Shown: positions 53,480-63,939, numbered from the stretch's first letter. The stretch is DNA of 64,000 nt from Hyphomicrobiales bacterium (GCA_019075905.1 JAGXAM010000013.1:1-64000), one strand, 5' to 3'. Made by a program: numbers and translations. Notes: a model not told the origin generated them from the sequence alone.

Positions 53480-54352
53480 ATGGCGACTAAGCAAACCCAA
53501 TCCGCAGCGCGACTGCTTGCAGCACCCTCGATAGGGTTGTTGCTGATCTGGATGATCGTGCCTCTGGGGCTAACCATCTATGATTCAACCCTGAACTACA
53601 CCTTGCAGGGAAACCCGGTTCATAAATTCATTGGCTGGACAAATTACTATTATTTCGTCACTGACCCGGCCTTCCTCACCTCTATCTGGAACACGCTGGT
53701 TCTTGTCGGCTCGGTGCTGGTGATCAGTATTGTCGGCGGCACGGGCATGGCGCTGCTGCTCGACCAGCCCATCTTCGGACAGGGCGCGGCCCGCGTCATG
53801 GCGATTTCGCCCTTCTTCATTATGGCGACCGTGGCGGCGCTGGTCTGGAAAAACCTGTTCATGCAGCCGGTTTTCGGCCTGTTCGCCTGGATCGCCCATC
53901 TTTTCGGTGCACCGCCGATCGACTGGTTCACCAATGATCCGATGATCGCCGTCATCATCATTGTCGCCTGGCAATGGTTGCCCTTTGCCACGCTGATCCT
54001 GCTGACGGCCCTGCAATCGCTCGACCTTGAGCAAAAGGACGCCGCCCAGATGGATGGTGCGCCGCCCCTGAGCTATTTCTGGTATCTGGTGCTGCCGCAT
54101 CTCGCCCGCCCGGCGACCGTCGTCATCCTGATCGAGACGATCTTCCTTCTGGGCATCTTTGCAGAAATTTTCGTGACCACCGGCGGCGGACCGGGGCAGG
54201 CGACGACGAATCTCACCTTTCTGGTGTTTCGCTCGGCCCTGCGTGATTTCGATGTCGGCGGCGCCGCTGCCGGGGGCATCATTGCCGTGGTGCTGGCGAA
54301 TATCGTCTCGATTTTCTTGACCCGCCTCGTCGGCAAGAACCTGGAAGGGTGA
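53480..54352 (+). CDS. Polyol ABC transporter permease (SmoF-like)
   Basis: The 290-residue protein has six hydrophobic helices and the carbohydrate-uptake permease coupling motif near DAAQMDGAPPLSYFWYLVLP (the EAA loop). The N-terminus AARLLAAPSIGLLLIWMIVP is typical of the MalF-type partner. ATG 53480 has GGGAAAT before it. It would pair with the permease encoded four bases downstream. Confidence 0.9.
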   Translation: MATKQTQSAARLLAAPSIGLLLIWMIVPLGLTIYDSTLNYTLQGNPVHKFIGWTNYYYFVTDPAFLTSIWNTLVLVGSVLVISIVGGTGMALLLDQPIFGQGAARVMAISPFFIMATVAALVWKNLFMQPVFGLFAWIAHLFGAPPIDWFTNDPMIAVIIIVAWQWLPFATLILLTALQSLDLEQKDAAQMDGAPPLSYFWYLVLPHLARPATVVILIETIFLLGIFAEIFVTTGGGPGQATTNLTFLVFRSALRDFDVGGAAAGGIIAVVLANIVSIFLTRLVGKNLEG

Positions 54353-54356
54353 GATC

Positions 54357-55187
54357 ATGGCGCGCAAGGCTACAACATCCCGACGCCTGGTCATGACCTT
54401 CGTGGCCTATACCTTTGCCCTGATCCTGTTCTTCCCCATCCTGTGGATGGTGATTACCAGTTTCAAGTCCGAGGCCGATGCCATCGCCCTGCCGCCAAAA
54501 TTCCTGTTCTTCCACTGGACTTTGGCCAATTACATCGACGTGCAGGCGCGCAATAATTACTGGCGCTTTGCCTTTAATTCCGTCGCTCTGTCGTTCGGCT
54601 CGACCGTGCTGGGACTGATCGTCGGCATTCCGGCGGCCTATGCCTTCGCCTTCGCCCCCACCAAAAACACCAAGCAGATCCTGCTGTGGATGCTCTCGAC
54701 CAAAATGATGCCGGCGGTGGGCGTGCTGGTGCCGATCTATCTGCTGTTGCTGCAATTCCACTTGCTCGACACCTTCACCGGCCTGATCCTCATCCTGTTC
54801 CTGAGCAATCTGCCGATCATGATCTGGATGCTCTACACTTATTTCAAGGAAATCCCGCACGAGATCCTTGAGGCCTCGCGCATGGATGGTGCGTCGCGCT
54901 GGAAGGAAATCGTCTATGTGCTCTCGCCCATGGCGGTGCCGGGCATAGCCTCGACCGTGCTGCTCAACATCATTCTCAGCTGGAACGAGACGTTCTGGAG
55001 CCTGAATGTGACGAATATCCATGCAGCGCCGCTCACAGCCTTCATAGCGTCCTATTCAAGCCCGGAGGGACTGTTCTGGGCCAAGCTCTCCGCTGCCTCG
55101 ACGCTGGCAGTCGCACCCATCGTTCTGCTGGGCTGGTTCAGCCAGCGGCAACTGGTGCGTGGTCTCACCTTTGGCGCGGTCAAATAG
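54357..55187 (+). CDS. Polyol ABC transporter permease (SmoG-like)
   Basis: The 276-residue MalG-type permease contains FFPILWMVITSFKSEADAIA near the start, the EAA loop EASRMDGASRWKEIVYVLSP, and GLFWAKLSAASTLAVAPIVL near the C-terminus, closely matching SmoG/MtlG. It is followed 27 bases later by the ATPase gene. Confidence 0.9.
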   Translation: MARKATTSRRLVMTFVAYTFALILFFPILWMVITSFKSEADAIALPPKFLFFHWTLANYIDVQARNNYWRFAFNSVALSFGSTVLGLIVGIPAAYAFAFAPTKNTKQILLWMLSTKMMPAVGVLVPIYLLLLQFHLLDTFTGLILILFLSNLPIMIWMLYTYFKEIPHEILEASRMDGASRWKEIVYVLSPMAVPGIASTVLLNIILSWNETFWSLNVTNIHAAPLTAFIASYSSPEGLFWAKLSAASTLAVAPIVLLGWFSQRQLVRGLTFGAVK

Positions 55188-55214
55188 CGGCCCTAAAAGC
55201 AGGAAAGTCCTTCC

Positions 55215-56219
55215 ATGGGTAAAATCAGTCTCCAAGGTGTCCGCAAGACTTTCGCGGATGTCGTCGTCATCCCCGGTGTCGATCTTGAGATCCCGGCCGG
55301 GTCGTTTGTGGTGTTCGTCGGCCCGTCGGGTTGCGGAAAATCGACCTTGCTGCGCCTCATCGCCGGGCTTGAGGATCTCAGCGGCGGCCATGTCCTGATC
55401 GATGACAAGGATGTCAGCGATTTCGCCCCGGCCCAGCGCGGTCTGTCGATGGTGTTCCAGTCTTATGCGCTTTATCCGCATATGAGCGTCGCCAGCAACA
55501 TCGGCTTTGGCCTGAAAATGGCCGGCGTGCCCAAGCCCGAGATTGAAAAGAAGGTCGCCTATGCGGCCAATTTGCTCAATCTCACGGAATATCTGGCGCG
55601 CCGTCCCGGCCAGCTTTCCGGCGGCCAGCGCCAGCGCGTCGCTATCGGCCGGGCCATTGTCCGCGAGCCCAAGGCCTTCTTGTTCGACGAACCGCTGTCC
55701 AATCTCGATGCCGCCCTGCGCGTGCAGATGCGCCTCGAAATCACCAGGCTGCATCAATCGCTGAAGACCACGATGATCTACGTGACGCATGATCAGGTCG
55801 AGGCCATGACCATGGCCGATATGATCGTGGTCCTCAATCGCGGCAATATCGAACAGGCTGGCGCGCCCATGGAGCTTTACGAGACGCCGAAGAACCTGTT
55901 CGTCGCCAAATTCATCGGTTCGCCGACCATGAACATCATCGAGGGCGAGCGCGCGCAGAAATATGGCGCCCCCACCATCGGTATCCGCCCCGAACATATC
56001 AGGATTTCCCGTGAAGCCGGCGACTGGCCGGTGCGTGTCAGCATCGTCGAGCGGCTTGGCAGCGACACCTTCCTTTATGTCGAGGCCGAGGGCATGGGCC
56101 AACTCACGGTGCGTGCCGAAGGTGACCTTGGTGCCAAGCCGGGCGACCAGCTGTTTTTGTCTCCCGACGCTGGCCGCCTGCATCGGTTCAATTCTGAAGG
56201 CAAGGCAATCAGATCATGA
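55215..56219 (+). CDS. Polyol ABC transporter ATP-binding protein (SmoK/MalK type)
   Basis: The 334-residue protein has Walker [17 protein letters not shown], the Q-loop [14 protein letters not shown], signature [16 protein letters not shown], Walker [12 protein letters not shown] and a C-terminal TOBE/regulatory domain with [19 protein letters not shown]. It energises the two upstream permeases. Its stop overlaps the start of the sorbitol dehydrogenase gene by four bases. Confidence 0.93.
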   Translation: MGKISLQGVRKTFADVVVIPGVDLEIPAGSFVVFVGPSGCGKSTLLRLIAGLEDLSGGHVLIDDKDVSDFAPAQRGLSMVFQSYALYPHMSVASNIGFGLKMAGVPKPEIEKKVAYAANLLNLTEYLARRPGQLSGGQRQRVAIGRAIVREPKAFLFDEPLSNLDAALRVQMRLEITRLHQSLKTTMIYVTHDQVEAMTMADMIVVLNRGNIEQAGAPMELYETPKNLFVAKFIGSPTMNIIEGERAQKYGAPTIGIRPEHIRISREAGDWPVRVSIVERLGSDTFLYVEAEGMGQLTVRAEGDLGAKPGDQLFLSPDAGRLHRFNSEGKAIRS

Positions 56220-56986
56220 GACTGCAAGGCAAGACGGCTATCATCACCGGCGCGGCCGGCGGCATTGGAGCGGCGATTGCCGCGGCCTATGTGAAAGAAG
56301 GCGCGCGTGTCGCTATCGCCGATATTTCGCATGAGGCGGCGCGCCAGACGGCGACCGTGCTCGGCCCGCAAGCCATGGCGGTGCATCTTGATGTCACCTC
56401 CGCCACCTCGCGCCAGGCGACCATCGAGGCTTGCCTCGGCACCTGGGGCGGCATCGATATTCTGGTCAATAATGCCGCCATTTTCGACATGGGCCCGGTG
56501 CTTGAGATCAGCGAAAAGAGCTATGACCGGGTTTTCGCGGTCAATGTCAAAGGCCTGCTGTTCATGTTGCAGGACTGTGCCAGGGCGATGGTCACCCGCG
56601 GCAAGGGCGGAAAAATCATCAATATGGCCTCGCAGGCCGGGCGACGCGGCGAGCCCCTGGTCGCCACCTATTGCGCCAGCAAGGCGGCGGTGATTTCGAT
56701 CACGCAATCGGCCGGGCTTGCGCTGATCAAGGATCGCATCAACGTCAATGGCATCGCACCGGGCGTCGTTGATACGCCGATGTGGGCCGAGGTCGATGCG
56801 CTTTTCGCCAAATATGAGCATCGGCCGCTCGGCGAAAAGAAGCGGCTGGTGGGCGAAGCCGTGCCCTACGGCCGCATGGGTCGCCCGGAAGACCATGTCG
56901 GCGCCGCCGTATTTCTGGCGTCGCCTGAAAGTGACTATGTCGTCGCCCAGACATTGAATGTCGATGGCGGCAACTGGATGAGCTGA
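56216..56986 (+). CDS. smoS: Sorbitol (L-iditol 2-) dehydrogenase, SDR family
   Basis: The 256-residue SDR has the cofactor motif TGAAGGIG, the NAA motif, catalytic Ser in [14 protein letters not shown] and Tyr/Lys in [16 protein letters not shown], and ends in NVDGGNWMS. The whole arrangement, including [20 protein letters not shown], closely parallels the Rhodobacter SmoS sorbitol/galactitol dehydrogenase, which oxidises D-sorbitol to D-fructose with NAD. It is translationally coupled to the ATPase gene. Confidence 0.85.
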   Translation: MRLQGKTAIITGAAGGIGAAIAAAYVKEGARVAIADISHEAARQTATVLGPQAMAVHLDVTSATSRQATIEACLGTWGGIDILVNNAAIFDMGPVLEISEKSYDRVFAVNVKGLLFMLQDCARAMVTRGKGGKIINMASQAGRRGEPLVATYCASKAAVISITQSAGLALIKDRINVNGIAPGVVDTPMWAEVDALFAKYEHRPLGEKKRLVGEAVPYGRMGRPEDHVGAAVFLASPESDYVVAQTLNVDGGNWMS

Positions 56987-57004
56987 ACTTAAGGAGCATT
57001 TTCG

Positions 57005-57778
57005 ATGTATATGAAGAAATTCAAGGTCAAGGGCCGCAATGCTGTGGTGACCGGCGGTGGGCGCGGCATCGGCCTGGCCTGCGTCGAGGCACTGTCCGAG
57101 GCAGGCGCGCATGTCATCATCGCCGACGCCGATATGGGCGTGGCCGAAGAAGGCCGAGATGCGATGAAGGCAAAGGGCTATGCGCCGGACATCATCAAGA
57201 TGGACGTGACCGATTCCAAGCGCGTCACGCAGGTCGCGGATGAACTCAACGCCAAACATGGCCGCATCGACATTCTCGTGAACAATGCCGGCATTGCCCG
57301 CAGCGAGACCCCGGCCGAAACCGTGACCGACGAGCATTGGCTCAATGTGCTCGATGTCAATCTCAATGGCACTTTCTGGTGCTGCCGCGCCTTTGGCAAT
57401 CACATGCTGACCAACAAGCGGGGTTCCATCGTCAACATCGGCTCGATGTCCGGCTTCATCGTCAACATGCCGCAGGAGCAGAGCTATTACAATGCCTCGA
57501 AGGCGGCGGTGCACCATCTGACCCGGTCGCTGGCCGCCGAATGGGCCAAGCGCAAGGTCAGGGTCAATTCCGTCGCCCCCACCTATATCGAGACGCCACT
57601 GACCGCCTTCGCCAAGACCAACAAGAAAATGTTCAAGAAATGGCTCGACATGACGCCGATGGGACGGCTTGGCCAACCCCATGAAATCGCCTCGGCCGTG
57701 CTGTTCCTTGCCAGCGATGCCTCCAGCCTGATGACCGGTTCCATCGTGCTGGTCGACGGCGGCTATACCTGCTGGTAA
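57005..57778 (+). CDS. Polyol dehydrogenase-like SDR
   Basis: The 257-residue SDR has TGGGRGIG, the NNAG motif in ILVNNAGIARSETPAE, catalytic Ser in NIGSMSGFIVNMPQEQ and Tyr/Lys in YYNASKAAVHHLTRSL, and ends GGYTCW. The C-terminal pattern (WLDMTPMGRLGQPHEIASAV) resembles galactitol/arabinitol-type dehydrogenases. Given the ribulokinase downstream, oxidation of D-arabinitol or ribitol to D-ribulose is a reasonable inference, although the substrate is not proven by sequence. Confidence 0.82.
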   Translation: MYMKKFKVKGRNAVVTGGGRGIGLACVEALSEAGAHVIIADADMGVAEEGRDAMKAKGYAPDIIKMDVTDSKRVTQVADELNAKHGRIDILVNNAGIARSETPAETVTDEHWLNVLDVNLNGTFWCCRAFGNHMLTNKRGSIVNIGSMSGFIVNMPQEQSYYNASKAAVHHLTRSLAAEWAKRKVRVNSVAPTYIETPLTAFAKTNKKMFKKWLDMTPMGRLGQPHEIASAVLFLASDASSLMTGSIVLVDGGYTCW

Positions 57779-57806
57779 GCTGGCGCAAAAGCCGGAGCAG
57801 GTCGAC

Positions 57807-59456
57807 ATGGCTGAATTATATCTGGGGGTCGATGTCGGCACCGGCAGCGTCCGCGCGGGTTTGTTTGATGCTTCCGGCACCTTGAAAGGTGTCGGCAAGC
57901 ACGACATTCAAATCTGGCGCGCGGCGGGCGAGCGGGTCGAGCAATCGTCGGATGATATCTGGTCAGCGACCTGCGCCAGTGTGAAGGCGGCGATGCTGGC
58001 GGCCGGCGCCAGCGCCGCGGACGTGCGTGGCATCGGCTTTGATGCCACATGTTCGCTGGTTTTGCTCGATGCCGGCTTTCAGCCGGTCCCGGCCGGGCCG
58101 GAACAGGACAAGCGCCGCAATATCATCGTCTGGATGGATCACCGCGCCACGGCCCAGGCGGCGCGCATCAATGCCACCGGCCACCGCGTCCTGCGCTATG
58201 TCGGCGGCGCGATCTCGCCCGAGATGGAAACGCCCAAGCTATTGTGGTTGAAGGAAAATCTGCGCGGCTCTTATGACCGCACCAGCCATTTTCTCGATCT
58301 GAGCGACTGGCTGACCTTTCGTGCCACCGATGATCTCACCCGCTCGACCTGCGCGCTGGTGTGCAAATGGACCTGGATCGCTCATGAGCATAGCTGGGAC
58401 GACAGCTATCTCGACGAGATCGGGCTTGGCGATCTCAAGGAGGCCGATCACGCCCGTATCGGCAGCAGGATCGTCCCGCCCGGCACGCCGCTCGGCGCTG
58501 GCCTCAGTCCGAAGGCCGCCGCCGAACTTGGCCTCGTGCCGGGCATCAAGGTCGCAGCGGCGCTGATCGATGCCCATGCCGGCGCGCTGGCGACGCTCGG
58601 CGGCCATGATGTCGCCGGCAAGGCCGCCGATCCGCGCCACCGGATGGCGTTGATCATGGGCACATCGGCCTGCTGCATGAGCCTGTCGCCCGGAGACATT
58701 GGCGTCAAGGGCCTGTGGGGCCCCTATTATGATGCCATCACCCCCGGCTATTGGCTGACCGAAGGCGGAATGTCGGCTGCCGGGGCAGCGCTTGACCGCT
58801 TTCTGGTCACGCATCCGCTGGCGCGCGGCGCCGGCGGCAGCCTCAAGCCTGGCCTGTTCGAGGAGCTGGAAAAGGCAGCCAGGGCCGCTGCGCCCGATCT
58901 TTCGCAAGCAGCCTTGCTGGCAAGGGACATTCATATCCTCGCCGATGTCAACGGCAACCGCTCGCCGCTTGCTGATCCGGAAATGCGGGGGATTTGGTCG
59001 GGCATCGCCCTGGCGGAAGATGCCGCCAGCCTGTTGCGCCTGCATATTGCCGCCCTGTGCGGCCTTGCTTATGGCCTTGCCGATATTCTCGACCAGCAGG
59101 AGCGCAGCGGCCTCACCGGTCAGGACACCATCGTCATTTCCGGCGGTCTCGGGCGCAGTCCGCTGGCAAGGCAGATCATCGCCGATGCCACCGGGCGGAT
59201 TGTCAGCCTGCCGGCCACGGACGAACCGGTGCTGCTCGGCGCCGCCATGCTCGGCAGCGTCGCGGCCGGGGCCTTTGCCTCGCTGGAGCAGGGCATGGCC
59301 GCCATGTCACGCGATGCCGCGCAAAACCTGCCAGCCCAGGGCGAGATTGCCGCGTTTCATCGCCGCAAGCGCAAGGTTCACACCCTGCTGCAGGGCCTCG
59401 ACCGCGAGGCCCGCGCCCTCATGGCTGCGCCTGCAGGCACGCCGCCCGCAATTTGA
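57807..59456 (+). CDS. FGGY-family pentulose kinase, probably D-ribulokinase
   Basis: The 549-residue kinase has the FGGY N-terminal ATPase domain (YLGVDVGTGSVRAGLFDASG), the substrate-region phrase GIGFDATCSLVLLDAG, and WMDHRATAQAARIN, followed by IMGTSACCMSLSPGD and VISGGLGRSPLARQIIADAT in the C-terminal domain. The length and TCSLVLLD motif match the D-ribulokinase subgroup better than xylulokinase or L-ribulokinase. It would feed ribulose 5-phosphate into the pentose phosphate pathway. Its last 38 bases overlap the convergent rdgB gene. Confidence 0.85.
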   Translation: MAELYLGVDVGTGSVRAGLFDASGTLKGVGKHDIQIWRAAGERVEQSSDDIWSATCASVKAAMLAAGASAADVRGIGFDATCSLVLLDAGFQPVPAGPEQDKRRNIIVWMDHRATAQAARINATGHRVLRYVGGAISPEMETPKLLWLKENLRGSYDRTSHFLDLSDWLTFRATDDLTRSTCALVCKWTWIAHEHSWDDSYLDEIGLGDLKEADHARIGSRIVPPGTPLGAGLSPKAAAELGLVPGIKVAAALIDAHAGALATLGGHDVAGKAADPRHRMALIMGTSACCMSLSPGDIGVKGLWGPYYDAITPGYWLTEGGMSAAGAALDRFLVTHPLARGAGGSLKPGLFEELEKAARAAAPDLSQAALLARDIHILADVNGNRSPLADPEMRGIWSGIALAEDAASLLRLHIAALCGLAYGLADILDQQERSGLTGQDTIVISGGLGRSPLARQIIADATGRIVSLPATDEPVLLGAAMLGSVAAGAFASLEQGMAAMSRDAAQNLPAQGEIAAFHRRKRKVHTLLQGLDREARALMAAPAGTPPAI

Positions 59457-60051
59457 CGAAAGCCCGCGCCCGATGGGAAATCGGCAGCCGGTCATCCTCG
59501 GGCACGGCGTTTTTCTCGTCCGCCATCATTTCCCCGAATGTACGGCTCTCGCCATCGGGCAGGAAGATCGGATCATAGCCAAAGCCGTTGGTGCCGCGTC
59601 GCGGAAACACCAGCGATCCGGGGACGCTGCCCTCGAATATGGCTTCATGGCCATCTGGCCAGGCGATCACCAGCGTCGAGTTGAAACTGGCGCGTGAACC
59701 ATGGAGCCCCTTTGCCAGCAGCTCGCGCTCGACCCGGTCCATGGCCGCGCCAAAGTCACGCGGATGGCCGGCCCAATCAGCCGAATAGACCCCCGGCGCG
59801 CCATCCAGCGCCTCGACACACATGCCGCTGTCATCGGCAAGGGCCGGCAGGCCGGTGGCCGCCATGGCCGCAAGCGCCTTGAGCCGCGCATTGGCGATGA
59901 AGGTGGTTCCGGTCTCGGGCGGTTCCGGCAGGCCAAGCTCGCCCGCCGAAATCGCATCAACGCCATGGGGTGCCAGCAGCCGCTGCATTTCCCACAATTT
60001 GCCGGCATTATGGGTGGCAATTACCAGCCGCCCGTGCAATGTGCGCCCCAT
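59419..60051 (-). CDS. rdgB: Non-canonical purine NTP pyrophosphatase (RdgB/HAM1)
   Basis: The 210-residue protein has VIATHNAGKLWEMQRLL, TFIANARLKALAA, the catalytic LADDSGMCVEALDGAPGVYS, and NGFGYDPIFLP with ISHRARAFVKL, all diagnostic of ITP/XTP pyrophosphatase, which removes deaminated purine nucleotides. It starts two bases after the rph stop, so the two are co-transcribed. Confidence 0.95.
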   Translation of the reverse strand: MGRTLHGRLVIATHNAGKLWEMQRLLAPHGVDAISAGELGLPEPPETGTTFIANARLKALAAMAATGLPALADDSGMCVEALDGAPGVYSADWAGHPRDFGAAMDRVERELLAKGLHGSRASFNSTLVIAWPDGHEAIFEGSVPGSLVFPRRGTNGFGYDPIFLPDGESRTFGEMMADEKNAVPEDDRLPISHRARAFVKLRAACLQAQP

Positions 60052-60053
60052 GA

Positions 60054-60767
60054 TCACGCCACCGTGGCTTTTTGCAGGTTGACGAGATCGGCAATGCCGC
60101 TGCGGGCGAGAGCCAGAAAGCTCATCAATTGCGCCTCGCTGAAGGGCGCGCCCTCGGCGGTTGCCTGCACTTCGACGAGCCCGCCCGCTCCGGTCATGAC
60201 AAAATTGGCATCGGTTTCGGCGGCGCTGTCTTCGGCATAATCGAGGTCGAGCACGCTCTCGCCCTGAAACACCCCACAAGATACCGCCGCCACATGGTCC
60301 CGCAGCGGATTGTCGCGGATGATCGAGCGCTGGCGCATCCATTTGCAGCATTCATGCAGCGCCACCCAGGCACCGGTGATCGAAGCGGTCCGTGTGCCGC
60401 CGTCCGCCTGCAGCACATCGCAGTCAATCGCAATCGCCCGCTCGCCGAGCGCCTGCAGATTGGTGACGGCGCGTAGAGAGCGCCCGATCAGCCGCTGGAT
60501 TTCCTGGGTGCGGCCGGAGGGCTTGCCCGAGGTCGATTCACGCTTGGTGCGGGTGTGGGTGGCACGCGGCAGCATCGCATATTCGGCTGTCACCCAGCCG
60601 CGACCCTGCCCGCGCAGCCACGCCGGCGGCTTGTCCTCGAGCGAGGCGGTGCACAGCACATGCGTCTCGCCGAATTTCACCAGACACGAGCCCTCGGCAT
60701 AACGGGCGACATTGCGCTCCAGCGAAACGGGGCGCATGGCATGGGCCGCGCGGTTGGAAGGGCGCAA
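60054..60767 (-). CDS. rph: Ribonuclease PH
   Basis: The 237-residue protein has the RNase PH features [55 protein letters not shown] and [20 protein letters not shown]. It trims tRNA 3' ends by phosphorolysis. It is the first gene of the rph-rdgB pair. Confidence 0.96.
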   Translation of the reverse strand: MRPSNRAAHAMRPVSLERNVARYAEGSCLVKFGETHVLCTASLEDKPPAWLRGQGRGWVTAEYAMLPRATHTRTKRESTSGKPSGRTQEIQRLIGRSLRAVTNLQALGERAIAIDCDVLQADGGTRTASITGAWVALHECCKWMRQRSIIRDNPLRDHVAAVSCGVFQGESVLDLDYAEDSAAETDANFVMTGAGGLVEVQATAEGAPFSEAQLMSFLALARSGIADLVNLQKATVA

Positions 60768-60875
60768 GGGGAGTCCTTTGGTTCAGGTTGAAGCGTCAGG
60801 CGCGGTTCTGCACGCCGCGACAGGCGCGAAGTCTTACGACAATCTCACGGGCTGGGCTAGCCGCCTTTGCAGCCA

Positions 60876-63803
60876 TCAAGCCGCCGCCTGGCTCGCGCCC
60901 ATCATTTTGCGGGCCTCGTCGGCGGTCACGGGCTCACGGAACGCATAGCCCTGCGCATATTGGCAGCCTAGTTGATAAAGCTCGATCACATCGGATTCGC
61001 TTTCGGCGCCCTCGGCCACCACTTCCATGCCGAGATCATGGGCCATGCCAACAATCGAGCGCAGGATCACCGGTCTTGCGCCCTTGCCATTCTGGCGAAC
61101 GAAAGACTGGTCGATCTTGATCGTGTCGAACGGGAAACGCTGCAGGTAAGCCAGGCTGGAAAAGCCGGTGCCAAAATCATCGAGCGACAGGCCGGCCCCC
61201 AATTCGCGGATGCGCGTCAGCATCTGCGCCGCAAATTCCGGGCTTTCCATCACCATGCTTTCGGTCAGCTCCAGTTTCAGGCTGCCGCGCGTCACCTGGG
61301 TGCGGCTGAGCACATTGCGCACGTCGCGCAGCAGGTCATGGCGCAGCAACTGGCGTGAAGAGATATTGATGCTGGCGAAAATCGGCGGCGTGACATTGAC
61401 GGCGCGCTGCCAGGCGGCGAGTTCACGCGCCGCGCGTTCCAGCACGAAAATGCCGAGATCAACGATGATGCCGGTTTCTTCGGCAATCGGGATGAAGGTC
61501 GCCGGGGCGATGCGCCCAAGGCGCGGATGATCCCAGCGCAACAGCGCCTCAAAGCCGGCAATGGTGCGGTCTTCGAGCCGGATGATCGGCTGGTAATAGA
61601 CCTTCATTTCGCCGCGCTCCATCGCGCCGGCAAGATCGGTCTGCAGCACCAGCCGGTCGGTGCGCGAGGCGCGCATGCCGGCCCGGAAAACCTCGATGCG
61701 GTTGCCGCCGATGCGCTTGGCGTGCCGCATGGCGATTTCCGCGTCCTTCAGCATGTCTTCGCCAAGGGGATGCAATTGCGGATCATAGAGCGCGAGGCCG
61801 AGCGAGGCGGTCAGCGCCACATTGCGCTGGTTGACTTCGACCGGAATGGCCAGCGCCTTGCGCACGCCGTCAGCAAATACAATGACCTGATCGCTTTGCG
61901 TTTCCGACATCAGCAGCAGGGCAAACTGGTCCCCGGCAAGGCGGGCCAGACAGTCCTGGGGCTTCAGCAGGCGGCCGAGCCGCCGCGCCATGGCCAGCAG
62001 CACGGAATCGCCAGCCGGCAGGCCAGCGGCTTCATTGATCTGCCGGAACCGGTCAATGTCGATGGTCAGCACCGTCGGGCGCAATGCCGAGTCGGCCCGG
62101 GCCATGGCCAGTGCTGCGTCGAGCCGGTCAAAAAACAAAGGACGATTGGGCAGGCCGGTCAGATTGTCATGCACGGCATCGCGCAGCAGCCGCTCCTGGG
62201 ACACATGCGCCTCGGTGACATCGGCGAGCGTGCCGATCACCCGCACCACGGTGCCGTCGGCGGCCACCACCGGCCTCGCCTTGAGATTGAACCAGAGATA
62301 ATAGCCATCATGCGAGCGCAGGCGGAAATTCTGCGAAACCCGCCCCTGCGCCTGCTCGATGACCGCATCGAGGCAAGCGCGGAAATTATCGCGGTCATTG
62401 ACATGCAGCGTTTCGACAAAGCCCAGCGCCGGGCCGTCGAGCTGGCCGGGGCGCAGATTGAGCAGATGCGCAAGTTCGCCGCTGGTATGCAGGTGATCGG
62501 CCACCACATCCCAGTCGAAAATGATATCGCCCGAACCGGCCAGCGCCAGCGCCCGCAATTCGGCATCATTGACCACGCCATCTGACAACCCGCCCCCGGC
62601 GATGGCATTTTGCATCACCGTAAAGCCGACCAGCATGACGATCAGCACCAGCCCGCCGATCAGGGCCGGCGACACATAGGCATTGTTGATGGCGCCGCTC
62701 AGCGCAAAGCCCGCCGCCGTCACCCAGGCCAGCAGCACGAACCATGCCGGCAGCAGCATGATCGCCCGCTCGTAGCGATGGGCGGCGAGAAACACGATCA
62801 GGGCGAAACCAACCAGCGCCACGGTGGCGATACAGACCCGCGCCAGCGTCGCAGCAATCTGCGGCTGAAAGATCGACAGGCCAACCAGCAAGGCGAGGGC
62901 CGTGAGCCACAGCGCCGTGAAGCGCGAGGCGCGCACATGCCAGGACGAGAGATTGAGCCAGGCGAACAGAAACACCGTCATGGTGGCAGCAAGGATGGTT
63001 TCGGTCGCCGCGCGCAAAATCGGGCCATGATGCTGCGCAAAGGCAAAAATCTGGCCCAGAAAACCGAAATCGAGACTGACATAGGCGAGCACGGCCCAGG
63101 CCAGCGCGGCCGCAGCCGGAAACATCACGCCGCGACGCACCACAAAGACAATCGTCAGGAACAGCGCCAGCAGCGCCGAAATGCCGATGATGACGCCTTT
63201 GTAGAGGGCGAGACTGATCTGGCCGTCCTTGTAGGCGGTCGGCCGCCAGAGCGCGAGTTCTGGCAGGGTCTTGGTGCGCAATTCGCCGACATAGGTGACC
63301 GTCGAGCCGGGATCAATGGTCAGGCGGAAAATATCGGCATCGAGCGAGGTCTGGCGGACCGGGGCAAAACCCTGGCTCGCCGTCAGGGCGACGATGCGGC
63401 CCGAGCCGAGATCAGGCGCGAGAATGCCCGATCCCACCAGCCGGAAATGCGGGGCCACCAGCAGGCGTTCGAGCTGCTCGCTGGTATCATTGGTGAGCGA
63501 GATCGTGAACCAGTCCGGTGATGTGCCGGGATGGCGAGCCGAAACCTCGATGCGCCGCACGATGCCATCCGACCCGGGCGCGGTCGCCACCTGCAGATGG
63601 TCGCCATTGGCGGCATAAAGGCGGATCGAATGGGTCAGGTCGACCGCCGCGATCTTCAGCGGCACACGCACCGGCTGGGCTGCCGCCGTTGCCGGTTGTC
63701 CCGCGGCCGACGGCGTGGAGTCAGCGGCAAGGCCCGGACGCGCAAACATCGCCCACATCGCCAGACCCAAGAGCAAAAATCGCTGTAATGCAGACAAATT
63801 CAT
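60876..63803 (-). CDS. Membrane-anchored PAS-GGDEF-EAL protein, probable c-di-GMP phosphodiesterase
   Basis: The protein (about 975 residues) has a signal peptide, a periplasmic beta-rich domain (about 40-195), seven to eight transmembrane helices (about 200-400), a PAS domain (about 415-530, containing GDIIFDWDVVADHLHTSGEL), a GGDEF domain and an EAL domain. The GGDEF catalytic site reads RLAGDQFALL, so cyclase activity is probably lost. The EAL motifs EALLRWDHPRLG, LELTESMVM, DDFGTGFSS and IKIDQSFV are intact. An in-frame TTG at 63818 is an alternative start. It should lower c-di-GMP in response to an external signal. Confidence 0.9.
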   Translation of the reverse strand: MNLSALQRFLLLGLAMWAMFARPGLAADSTPSAAGQPATAAAQPVRVPLKIAAVDLTHSIRLYAANGDHLQVATAPGSDGIVRRIEVSARHPGTSPDWFTISLTNDTSEQLERLLVAPHFRLVGSGILAPDLGSGRIVALTASQGFAPVRQTSLDADIFRLTIDPGSTVTYVGELRTKTLPELALWRPTAYKDGQISLALYKGVIIGISALLALFLTIVFVVRRGVMFPAAAALAWAVLAYVSLDFGFLGQIFAFAQHHGPILRAATETILAATMTVFLFAWLNLSSWHVRASRFTALWLTALALLVGLSIFQPQIAATLARVCIATVALVGFALIVFLAAHRYERAIMLLPAWFVLLAWVTAAGFALSGAINNAYVSPALIGGLVLIVMLVGFTVMQNAIAGGGLSDGVVNDAELRALALAGSGDIIFDWDVVADHLHTSGELAHLLNLRPGQLDGPALGFVETLHVNDRDNFRACLDAVIEQAQGRVSQNFRLRSHDGYYLWFNLKARPVVAADGTVVRVIGTLADVTEAHVSQERLLRDAVHDNLTGLPNRPLFFDRLDAALAMARADSALRPTVLTIDIDRFRQINEAAGLPAGDSVLLAMARRLGRLLKPQDCLARLAGDQFALLLMSETQSDQVIVFADGVRKALAIPVEVNQRNVALTASLGLALYDPQLHPLGEDMLKDAEIAMRHAKRIGGNRIEVFRAGMRASRTDRLVLQTDLAGAMERGEMKVYYQPIIRLEDRTIAGFEALLRWDHPRLGRIAPATFIPIAEETGIIVDLGIFVLERAARELAAWQRAVNVTPPIFASINISSRQLLRHDLLRDVRNVLSRTQVTRGSLKLELTESMVMESPEFAAQMLTRIRELGAGLSLDDFGTGFSSLAYLQRFPFDTIKIDQSFVRQNGKGARPVILRSIVGMAHDLGMEVVAEGAESESDVIELYQLGCQYAQGYAFREPVTADEARKMMGASQAAA

Positions 63804-63939
63804 TGATCCAAGCGGCAAGCATCCTCGGACATGCTGCGAAACAACACCCGATCATATCCTGCAAGTTCCCCTTGGCGACATTTCGCATGATGCAGGGTCA
63901 CCTGTCAAAATTCGCGGCCCCGCATAAGCCCCGGCGCGC

